Assembly (NCBI GenBank): GCA_037179515.1
Contig: JAXCGZ010020867.1
Coordinates: 1 to 64,000, forward strand
Length of the DNA stretch: 64,000 bases
Origin: Halocaridina rubra
Taxonomy: Eukaryota > Arthropoda > Malacostraca > Decapoda > Atyidae
Direction: 5' to 3'
Shown here: piece by piece, positions 55,401 to 64,000 of the stretch
How positions within the stretch are numbered: the first letter of the stretch is position 1
Layout: each line of letters begins with the position of its first letter
The notes under the pieces: generated by a model
Databases searched by the model: none
Told to the model about the DNA's origin: nothing
What the model saw: only the letters and a program-made list of their open reading frames with translations
Position numbers and translations under genes: made by a program

Positions 55401-58400
55401 TTTGAAGACTTCTCAGTCAAGCACTGTTGATAGCCCTAATAAAGGGATGGATCCTGGAATTTCAGATAAGGGCAAAAAATATTGATGTAACAATAGTGCA
55501 GAGTTTTGACATCTTCGTAATTGTAAAACACTAAATGCATTGGAATAATCTTTCTATAATCATGAAATGTAATAATATAGTAAGTAGAAATATTCTTGAA
55601 TCCGCTTTACTCTCCTTATCATAAAGCAATTTCAGTATACAGAGAGGCTTATTTGCACCAGATCCTATTAGTTAAATAATTCTATTCTAAAGACCTAAAG
55701 AATATATTGGTTTATCTTTAATAGCAGATTTTATCTGGAATCATCAGTGATCAAGACAATAACTATACATCTGTCCTCCTTTGGGGTTTGTCTTGATGTA
55801 AAAAATTTAATATATATATAATTATATTCTCCTGTTATGTTAGCACTGACTGTGATGATAATTTTTTTTTAATATCGAAAGTATTGTACTCACAAACTCA
55901 CTTCTCTCTCTCTCTCTCTCTCTCCTCTCAGGCCACACATTAGCTGAACATTTATGATGTGGTGATGCAATCACTCTTTCTATGAAGCCAGATAGTGCAA
56001 GAGATATAATGATTCTTTATTTCAGCAAAATTTGCACTTAGTAGTCAACAAAGTTGTAATATTTTTATTGATCTTCATTGAAATACAGCATTTTCATTGG
56101 CTTAAGAAGTTAATTGAAATACTGATTAGTATATGCCTTTGCAGTTCATGCAGTTTTCAAGAGTATGCATTTGTTGTGTGTGTAAAGCTAGTACAGTATG
56201 TGGAAAATATATATTCCCCTTTTTTATAATTTTTTATGTATGATTTCAAACTCCTTATGTATTTTCAGGTTTCTAGGGTTATTCATAAACCTTTAGATGA
56301 GGAAGGAAAAAATGAATACAGTGAAGAGCCGCTCTTGCCATCCTCAAATTTCAATCCTGCAAATAAGATTACGATCGGTAGGTCATGTCTCTCTTGTGTT
56401 GAATTTCTCCACTAAAGTTGCTCTCTTTTCGTGGTTTCTTATCTTGACTGTAGAATTCTGTTGAAATTGTTTGGGCTGGATCAGAAATAATATACTACAC
56501 TGTACTAGAATCAGCTGTTTGATATTAACATTAAAGTAAACTCACTGTTCTGTGTGATGTATTCAAATTCATGTTTGCATTTTGTATATAATTTGGATTA
56601 TTGGCATGGTCTATTTTATATTAACAAATATTTCATAGATGTATATATGATGGTAGTGGAAAAATGTTCACACTTGCACTACCCGTGTAATGGAAGCTAC
56701 TCATAGAGATGTACTGGGGATAGTCCTTTTTTCCCTGAATATTCCCCTCTTAGAAACAGTTGACAGAAAGTCAAAGATGGACAAAATATGGGTATATTTA
56801 GTCCAGCTAATTTATTCCTGTTGCCACACATAAGGCCCTACTGCTAGCCTCAGTAGGATATGGTGTCTCATCTATAAATAATCCAATGTAAACTCTTTGC
56901 AACATCCCGGACAGTTAGTTGTAGACTTACGATCTATATGAGTTACAACTGTTTGACTTTATGACCATGACTACAAATATGTACTATATTTCTAGCCCAG
57001 GTGGTGTATGACATGTTTCCACTGACGGAGCTCTAGAATCAAAGCTTGTTGCTCATTCTTTCATCTAGTCCTCCTTCTAATGTTAATAGTTATTGCAGTA
57101 AGTTTTCATTTGCTTGTGTGTTAGCAGTCAATCATTACAAATGCCATGATGTCTATGAAAAGAAACTCACCTATGTGTACTCCTACAACTACCAAGATGG
57201 AAAGAAAGGCTATCGATCTTGACATGAAAGTGAATATTGAAAGAAGCAGTACAAAGGAAAAAAGACAGTTAATATAATCACATACAATTTCAGACTATTA
57301 CACTCCTTTATGTTGACATTCAAAGGAAAAGATATGGAATTTTGAAGTTCTGCTAAGTTTGGCACATGTGATCGACCCTTATAGTGATGCAGTGGACCGG
57401 CCTAATCCAGTAAGTGGAGAAATTGTTGCAAATTTTTATGGAAAATCTGACCCAAAAATGCTTCCAATTAAGCATTTATGCAGTGCAGACAATGGCTTTA
57501 AGTCTATATTAGACTTTACAGGAGCAGGCTGGGGAAAAATACTCTCAAATCTATGTAGCAAGTACTGGTTGGTTAAAGATATTCAAAATGCATAAGAATT
57601 GAATGACTGGAGAAGCTGCGAGTGCAGACGAAGAAGGAACTTAAAGATTGCAGAGTATAGATGATATCATTATGGTAGACGGATATAAAAAAATCAGATT
57701 ATTAATGTAAATGAGACTGGATTATTATGAAAACAGATGCCAGCATGTACTTATCATCATAGAAACCAAAAACATGCTTGGATTTAAAGCATTTAAGGTT
57801 AGTCAGACTTCTACTTGGCAGGAGCACTGTATGTTTTAAGCTCAAGCCTCTCCAGGTTTACCATTCTGAAAACCCCGTGAGTTTTCACGAGTGTAAGCAA
57901 ACACATGCTGCCCATCTACTTCCATTCTAAACTAAAAGTGTTGATGATGCAGTTGCTGTCCAATGATTGGTTTCTGAAATGTTTTATTTCTCATCTTGTT
58001 GAAGAGGGGAGTTCAAGATTTTACTGGTCTTAGATATTTTGATTTGACATCTTTATGCAGTCAACTTCTATCTCTATGTGAAAGTGGTTTTTGCCCGTAA
58101 CTCCACTCATCCAGCCTATGGACCACTGTTTAATCACTACATTCAAGCCAAACTGTCTTTAGACCACAATCGTTCAGTCAAGAACTACTATTGCAAGACT
58201 TTTGGAAAAACAGTAACATACTACAGTCCATGAAAAATATTGCTACCATGTGGGAGACTGTGACAGAGTGTATCAATGAGATCCAGAAAAAGTGTATAAA
58301 GAGATTTGTGAATTCATTCGAGGGATATACATTGATCATGACTCAGAAGTGTTTTCATGAAAAAATGTGAAACTTGCTCAAGAACATGTTTTGAAATGCG

Positions 58401-61400
58401 TACTGGAAGATGTTGAGGAATTGCTTGACTAATGAACCGGGGAACTAACGAATGAAGAATTGATAGCTTTGAAAGAAGAAAAGTGTCACAAGAAAAAAAG
58501 GAGGGCAGTATCTGAGAAAAAAGAAGAAGAGGAACTGGGCAGAAAATCCAAACCGAAGAACTTATCTGAAGGCTTTTTACTACTAAAAGCTTTGGTCCAT
58601 TGTGAAGCAATGAAACCGAATGTCAAAAGGCTTGCTGGGGTTAAACAAAAGAGTATGCGATGCTATTTGTCCATATTGTGAAACATACAGGGAGAAAAAG
58701 CAAAGCATTCAGATAACGCTCTGTGAAAAAAAAATAACTATAGATACCCTGATAAAGATGATACTGTTAATCCTCATCTCAGCGCAAATGGACAGTAAGA
58801 TGTTTTATACAATATTTTTTTACCGTAATTGTGTTCTATGTACATATACATTTTGTAATTCTTTGCCTGCCATCCTCATTTCTTACTACAGTATATCTAT
58901 TCTAGCTACACCAATCTTACTTCTCAAGCACCTCATCTCCGTACATTCAACTTGTTCCTTTCATCCTCTCTTGTATTCCAAGTCTCTGCTCCATACAATG
59001 CTGTCGGCACAATCACACCTTCATATATCCTTCTCTTTGCATGCATTCCCAAATATCTATTTCTCATTACACTTTTCAACCCGCCTAGACATTTACTTGC
59101 TTCCTTCACTCTGTGATTTACCTCTACGTCCACTCATCCATTCATTGATACATGCGAGCTCAGATACTTAAAACTTTCAACTTCTTCAAGCAACTCTCCA
59201 TTCACTCCTACATTCAGTCTGCCAACATCAACACCCCTCGTGCATGTCATGACTTTACTTTTATCAATATTCACTCGCAACTTCCTCTTTTCACTGACAC
59301 TAACAAACTCAGTCACCACATGGTTCAGTTCATACTCAGTATCAGCCACCAGTACAGTATTATCTGCAAATAGCAACTGATTCAATTTCCACAACCTTCC
59401 ATCCTTACCCACTAGTTCCTGGCCTCTGTCTAATATTCTTTCATTTACTTTCCTTACCACTCCATCCATATACACATTAAACAACCATGGCGACATTACA
59501 CATCCGTCATGTAATCCTACAGTCATCTCAAACCACTCAATCATACCATTCCCAACTCTCACACACGCTCTATTCTTCATGTAAACACTCCTCACCACAT
59601 TCAGAAAACGTCCACTTATTACATACAGTCGCAACACACTCTACAACCCCACTCTATCTACCCTGTCATACGCCTTCTTCAAGTCCAGGAAAACCCAAAA
59701 AGTGGCCCTACCTTTCACCAAGAACTTCTCACAAACCTATCTTACTGCAAACATCTGATCCATCCATTCTTTTCCTCTCCTGAACCCACTTTGTTCTTCC
59801 TCAGTCGGTCTCTCGGTACTTTTCCTAAATCTCTCAAATAACACTTTTCCATATACCTTACCAAGTACACACAACAAACTAATTCCTCTAAAACTACTAC
59901 ATTCATACTTATTGCCTTTCCCTTTGTAAAGTGGAACTACACATGCACTCCTCCAATCAACTGGGACCCTCCCTTTTCTGAAGCATACATTCAACAACCT
60001 AACCATCCATTCTACTAATGCATCCCCACCTTTTGACAAGCATTCAGCATGGTCCCCGTCTATCCCTGGTGCTTAACCTACTTTCATTGCTTCCAATGCT
60101 AAATGTTCCTCCTCTTTTATTATTTCTCTATCATTCTCATCACCTAACATTGGCATTCTCCATTCGTTTCCCACAGCCACAATCTCTGTCTCTCTCATCT
60201 TCATCATTTAGCAGGTTCTGGAAATATTCAGCCCATCTCACTCTCACCTTTATTTCATCTGCTAGCGATTGCCCATCTGCTCCTTTCATCCTCTCCTCCC
60301 TGCCACACTCGCCTTTCCTCACTCTTTTCTCTTCAGAAACATCTTTTTTTCCTTTCTAAATTCTCAGACAAGCATCTGCTCCACCTTACATCTGCTTCTC
60401 TCTTTGCCACCCACATCATGTGCTTCATTAACATCCTCTTTGCACAATACCTTTCATGCCTCTACATTACCTACCTGCAACCATACCTCCAAAACCAGGG
60501 CCGTATGCTCTCGCAAATGCCCAAGCCTCGCATCCCAGCCTCATTTTAGCCACAATTATTCAAGAAGATATTTCCTTTTATTCCACCACATATGGTATAT
60601 GGTGTAAAGAGACTAATAATTCTTAAGAAATATATATATCATGTCTAAATAGAGGATAACAAATATTTTTTTTTATGATTGTGACACCAAGACGGGCAAA
60701 AAAATGAAATAAAACAGCCCTCATCGGGCCTGGGCACGAAGAATTCATAAAGTAAAGAGAAACAGAGATGGAGAGTGTAATGACTTGTCAGATGTGAAGT
60801 GATAATAAAAGATGTGTAATGAATATCCAAGAATATTCAGTGTAGATGTAGGCATAGAAAAAGAACTGTAACTGAAGGAAGACTGAACATCGAACTGTCC
60901 TAGACAGACCTATTTAAGATAAAAAAAAAAACCTTCAGCTGTAGTATCGCAACAGGCGGCTTTTGCCATGAGCCAACATGTTACTACTAAAATAAAGAAA
61001 CTAAATAAAAGATACTAAAATATAAAATAAAGAAACCAAAAAACTTATTAAAACATGCAAATCGTATTAAAATAAAGAATAAAAAGATTATATATAGAAT
61101 AAAAAACATATAACTAAAGAATGGCAAAATATAAAATAAAGAAACTGTAGAAATATTAAAAGATAAAAATCATGTTTAAAGAAAGAATAACATTATATTA
61201 GATAAAGGAACACAGTAAAAAGTATTAATAATATATTGATTATGCCTAAAGATATATGTACAGTAAATAAAAAGTAATAGACTACAGATAAGACTAATGA
61301 TACATCATGCTTTTCGTTCATATCATTGAAATTTACGAGGAGAGGAGAACGAACACTCAAGTCAGCGTTCTGCATATGTATGAAAATATCATGCCTCTGG

Positions 61401-63836
61401 CCACCCCAAACTTTGCCTCTGATAACAACATCAATGTCTCTTAGCCAAGCATGACCAGCCTCTATATGTACAGAATGTATTGTAAATGTCCTCTAGTAAT
61501 TTTAGAGTATGTTTTCTGTATGATCTATAAAGTTGTAACATTATTAAGTTCAGAAAATGTTGATAAATAGGTTATAGAAGTTAAAAACTAGATCAAACAA
61601 AATGACTTTGATGTAAAGGTTCCACATACAATCAGTTCATATTATAGCTGAGTCAACAACTACCTGTCGTATGATGCTAATTTTTTTTATTTTAATGAGT
61701 GTTTGCTGCGCACTGCTTACTAGATGACGTCCTTATAAACTACTTGGCCCTCATCTCATTTTGATTACGAGCATTTTACTCTAGTAATATATTTTATGAT
61801 TTTGATATTTCAGATGCTGAGAAGCAGAGAGAAATACTACAACCGTTTTGGAAAGAAAGTGAGTTACTGTATTTGTAAATACTGTTTTTTCTACTGTATT
61901 AATATCAATTAATGGTTTTAAAATGGAAGTGCTGCAATATGCAGAAGTTATACAGATACTGAAATGCTAATAATAATAATATAATAATGATCCAAACAGA
62001 AACACTATCATGTATTTTGCAAAGATGTTTTAATTTACTAATGTTTATCAATCTGTCTATTTTTTCTGGCCACGTTAATTAAGCTAGTTGTCTAAGGCAA
62101 ACTTTTATTCCAGATCTGAACTGATTGGGCCCTATTCTTTTTTTGAAACTATTTAGGCATGTATTGTACTGTTCAATAGTATTAAAACTTTAATGATGTT
62201 TTCAGCAAAATTATAGTAACTTTATGCAGGTAGGTGCTTGATGTATTCATTTCCAGCTTGCCAGAATAAGCTGACTTGAAAACAATGCAGTGTATGTAAG
62301 TTTAGGCTTAGAGTGGTAGAAATTTACTCTTCTCTAGCTAATATTGTGTTTTTTCTTTTCAGTGGTAAGCATGAGGACTGAATAAACAGTATCCTTTTAT
62401 AATTAAATTAACATAAAGTACAAGTCCAATATTAAGTTTACAGAGGGCTGATTACCACAACGGTAAATTGGCATATTGAAGGAAAGGATGCAATAGATCA
62501 TAATTTCTGTACTTTTATGCCCAACTTATTTATTTGGTAGTACATGCAGTATTTGAAATGTCAAAAGAGATTACTATAGGAGAAAGCCAGAGTGTATTGT
62601 AAATGTCCTCAAGTATGTTTTCTGTATGATCTATTTTAAAATTTTAAAGTTGTACATTTTGTTCTGCAGTAATATAGGAATATTAGTTACAAGAATATGT
62701 GAGAGCTTTTGAAATATACATATCCTAAAGGCACTCGCGAATGAACTTTTATTAATATTGATTTCCAAGTATGCAGCATAGAAGGTTGTTAGCTCTCAAA
62801 GCATTCCTCATTGATAGATATATGTAGCAGGTCTTTTCTTTCTTTCAATATATTGCAGGTCTGTAAAATGTCTATATACTCCCTGGTATGTTTTTTTCAT
62901 TATATAGGATTCGGTTTAGGAGATGCAAGTTTTTGGAGAACTGTCAATGACCTTTCACATATCAGGGGTGTGATGTAATCACAAATATTTACTCATACAG
63001 TCGAACAGGAGCTGTACCTTTTTGAGTTTTTACTGTATTGCTTAATGTAATTTATAGTCACATCGGTCATAACATTGGTTAATTTTAATAAATGTGTTTA
63101 TTTTAAGCTGGCTATGACAGTCGTCAGACTCCAAGTTCTGCAGGAGAAATGACAGTAAATTTTTCCAAGGAAGAACGTTTAGCATTGTATGAATATAGCG
63201 TGAAGCATGCACCATCTGTTGCCAAGCCGCCAGAACTCTTGTCTGTGGTTTGTACAAATTCTCTTTTCATTATCTTCACATTTTATGGAAGATTTATGTA
63301 TTGCATACTTTAATTGTCTGTCTTTTATTAAATACAGTATACTTCAACTAGTCCTTCATTAGTTGTGGTTAATGATTGATTACATGTATTCCAGTGCCAA
63401 TACTATCTTTCATGCAGTATTTTAAGAGACTGACATAGCAAGACCACTTGAATCATATTCCATGCTTGTTGCATAAGCCAACCAAATGGAATAGTGGAGG
63501 CAATGGCAAATACTCCCCTTCATTAATTTTTTTTTCTGCTTCAGTATATTTCATGGAAGGGGTGAGAATATATGGAAAGAATAAAGAAAAATTATTGCAC
63601 TTTTGTTCAGTTGTCAAAGGCCTGTGTGAAGGAACAGGGAGTGATTGCCAACAAGATGACGATATCCTAATTCATTGTTCCCTTCTTAGGAAGATGTTCT
63701 TAACAACAAAGATCACTTGGCAGCTTCTACTGACAAGCTCTCCCCGCTTGAGTTAAAGAAAGCAATGCGTGATTTGAAAAGGAGGCGACAAGCATATAGA
63801 ACAAAGGTCTCTACTAAAAATAAAAGCCAAACTCAG
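52285..63836 (+). CDS. SNRNP48: U11/U12 snRNP 48 kDa protein-like, five exons, incomplete at right edge
   Basis: In known animals this U11/U12 di-snRNP protein helps recognise U12-type 5' splice sites. Exons 52285-52431, 56269-56377, 61814-61858, 63108-63247 and 63690-63836 join in phase (196 codons so far). Matching blocks are REYIEGLQNFIEKSSSIIEK and NIGW (human LQEELNEFVESGCRTLEEV..LGW), NKITIDAEKQREIL, FSKEERLALYEYSV (human LTQADRLALYDFVV) and MRDLKRRRQAYR (human VRDYKRRRQSYR). The CHHC zinc finger that lies between the first two blocks in human is missing from these exons. The gene continues past the window. Identification is from recalled family sequence and is moderate to good. Confidence 0.78.
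52500..53105 (-). mobile_element. Second CR1-like LINE family, degraded 3' coding end
   Basis: The minus strand reads KMENVILQLYLALVRPHLDY, AVQFWSPYYMMEIKSLESA, MIKMIHSIRILPYQDWL, then in other frames LHSLERRRVRGDMTKVYKWF, KGINKGDINKVLKIH and LDKFRFRKEIDKIGL. Blocks of the earlier RT end (LGVLVSSNL) lie near 53020. It is the same family as 16037-16280, and is frameshifted. Confidence 0.8.
53106..53760. other. SNRNP48 intron 1, mostly unrecognised
   Basis: The left edge still holds decayed LINE sequence (NNHEIMSSQGERDLGVL on the minus strand to about 53245). Beyond that I see nothing. Short TAACCTAACC motifs occur near 53400. Confidence 0.4.
54000..55280 (+). mobile_element. Possible DIRS-like relic
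   Basis: GCTTCAAGACTGGGAACCAC near 54430 resembles GCTTCAAACTGGGACCCAC near 8745, and FTWLDIQW-like sequence near 54690 resembles the WVGIHYDL block. Stops and frameshifts are dense. Edges are uncertain. Confidence 0.35.
55281..56268. other. SNRNP48 intron 1, right part
   Basis: AT-rich, with a short (CT)n tract at about 55903-55924. No CHHC-finger exon found by eye. Confidence 0.4.
56269..56377 (+). CDS. SNRNP48: SNRNP48-like exon 2
   Basis: Follows TATTTTCAG in phase 0 and ends ATCG/GTAGGT in phase 1. It encodes VSRVIHKPLDEEG to ANKITI. It contains no cysteine, so it does not hold the CHHC finger. Confidence 0.75.
56378..57124. other. SNRNP48 intron 2, nothing recognised
   Basis: No feature seen. 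Confidence 0.4.
57125..58760 (+). pseudogene. Degenerate Tigger/pogo transposase
   Basis: Readable pieces in order across frames: a start-like MKRNSPMCTPTTTKMERKAI (N-terminal HTH approach) near 57155, FKLKPLQVYHSENP near 57835-57880 (DDE-domain signature of Tigger), and TPLIQPMDHCLITTF near 58095-58150 (equivalent of the L-L-Q-P-M-D-Q-G-V-I block), then an EEL-rich C-terminus. Many stops. No TIRs identified. Confidence 0.65.
58880..60590 (-). mobile_element. RTE-like LINE reverse transcriptase, decayed
   Basis: Minus-strand blocks in order: VPLYKGKGNKYECSSFRGIS, EEQSGFRRGKEWMDQMFAVR, FLNVVRSVYMKNRACVRVGN, GLHDGCVMSPWLFNVYMDGV, NQLLFADNTVLVADTE, SFKYLSSHVSMNG and YEGVIVPTALYGAETW. Several stops and frameshifts. 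The catalytic FADD is FADN here, so the active-site second Asp is lost. Subfamily by recall only. Confidence 0.8.
60661..60845 (-). repeat. Repeat fragment shared with the foldback arms
   Basis: ATGATTGTGACACCAAGACG through AGAAACAGAGATGGAGAGTG to GAATATTCAGTGTAG also occurs at 29185-29360 and, inverted, at 34480-34680. The GTGTCACA end also resembles the 3'UTR of the jockey-like LINE near 43650. It sits with an A-rich tail at its left on the minus strand. Confidence 0.75.
60846..61813. other. SNRNP48 intron 2, right part
   Basis: AT-rich. A stretch near 61470-61560 (TGTATTGTAAATGTCCTC, then TATGTTTTCTGTATGATCTA) recurs near 62592-62660 in intron 3, so it is an old repeat pair. No exon seen. 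Confidence 0.45.
61814..61858 (+). CDS. SNRNP48: SNRNP48-like exon 3 (45 nt)
   Basis: A very short exon between GATATTTCAG and GTGAGT, with phase 1 at both ends. It encodes DAEKQREILQPFWKE, which lines up with the human segment KDSQFQIIKQA. Confidence 0.7.
61859..63107. other. SNRNP48 intron 3
   Basis: No gene feature. Contains the second copy of the TGTATTGTAAATGTCCTC repeat near 62592. Confidence 0.45.
63108..63247 (+). CDS. SNRNP48: SNRNP48-like exon 4
   Basis: Acceptor TTTTAAG, donor GTG/GTTTGT (weaker than the others), phase 1 to 0. It encodes TGYDSRQTPSS and the conserved FSKEERLALYEYSVKHA. Confidence 0.78.
63690..63836 (+). CDS. SNRNP48: SNRNP48-like exon 5
   Basis: Acceptor CTTCTTAG, donor CAG/GTAAAT, 49 codons, phase 0 at both ends. 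It encodes EDVLNNKDHL and SPLELKKAMRDLKRRRQAYR, the most diagnostic block of the protein. Confidence 0.8.
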
Positions 63837-64000
63837 GTAAATTTCTGTTTTGTTATTTGCAGGTGAATACTTGAGGAACTCTGTATGTATTGCCTGTTAA
63901 TTGTACCTTTGTCAGTAAAATGTAGACGGTTGATATTTTATATTCAAGAACCTTAAAGCATTGGCTCTACTGTAAATAATGATATAAAGCTGAAAATAAT

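Noticed and set aside
57359..57595. 78-aa open frame inside SNRNP48 intron 2
   Set aside because: It lies within the decayed Tigger relic, with no independent evidence for a gene.
52285..63836. U12-type introns in the minor-spliceosome gene itself
   Set aside because: All donors seen begin GT (GTGAGT, GTAGGT, GTGAGT, GTTTGT, GTAAAT), and none shows the ATATCCTT-type consensus.

Overview
The window looks like nuclear DNA of an arthropod, most likely a decapod crustacean. The evidence is AT-rich sequence with very heavy dinucleotide and trinucleotide microsatellites, long introns with GT-AG borders, several non-LTR retrotransposon families, tRNA-derived SINEs, Tigger-like DNA elements and DIRS-like relics. 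The species cannot be fixed from the sequence alone.

Three host genes can be reconstructed exon by exon. (1) A minus-strand cation-dependent mannose-6-phosphate receptor (M6PR-like; six coding exons, 4496-45039, 279 aa). It has a signal peptide, six luminal cysteines, one membrane span and a C-terminal DxxLL sorting signal. Its first intron is about 32 kb. (2) A plus-strand PP1 regulatory subunit of the PPP1R16/MYPT3-TIMAP family (two coding exons, 14540-14798 and 37914-39595, 646 aa). It has ankyrin repeats, a proline-rich stretch and a C-terminal CaaX box. It lies entirely inside M6PR intron 1 on the opposite strand, and its own intron is about 23 kb. (3) The first five exons found of a plus-strand SNRNP48-like (U11/U12-48K) minor-spliceosome gene (52285-63836, running off the right edge). 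The CHHC zinc finger expected between its exons 1 and 2 was not found.

Everything else is intronic or intergenic repeat. From left to right: a hairpin, a 122-bp tandem duplication and a compound ATGT/AT microsatellite in the presumed M6PR 3'UTR; an RTE-like LINE tail; a DIRS-like relic (7.4-10.0 kb); a Tigger-type MITE with TA duplications; two SINE families (15-23 kb), one with clear 17-18 bp target-site duplications; an (AT)n-flanked 4.6-kb satellite of about 272-bp units, each carrying a tRNA-like box, with 14 units in one orientation and 3 in the other (24.16-28.74 kb); a 5.6-kb foldback structure (29.1-34.8 kb); a Tigger deletion derivative that keeps a transposase first exon; two MITEs with an internal 160-bp minisatellite; a jockey-like LINE end; two copies of a CR1/jockey-superfamily LINE around 46-52 kb; and, in SNRNP48 introns, DIRS-like, Tigger and RTE-like relics.

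The host genes do not form a pathway. M6PR and SNRNP48 are divergently transcribed, with the LINE cluster between them. PPP1R16 is a nested antisense gene. The most unusual parts are the tRNA-like satellite with its internal inversion, the nested gene pair, the MITEs with minisatellite cores, and the repeated placement of (AT)n arrays at the centres or edges of inverted duplications.
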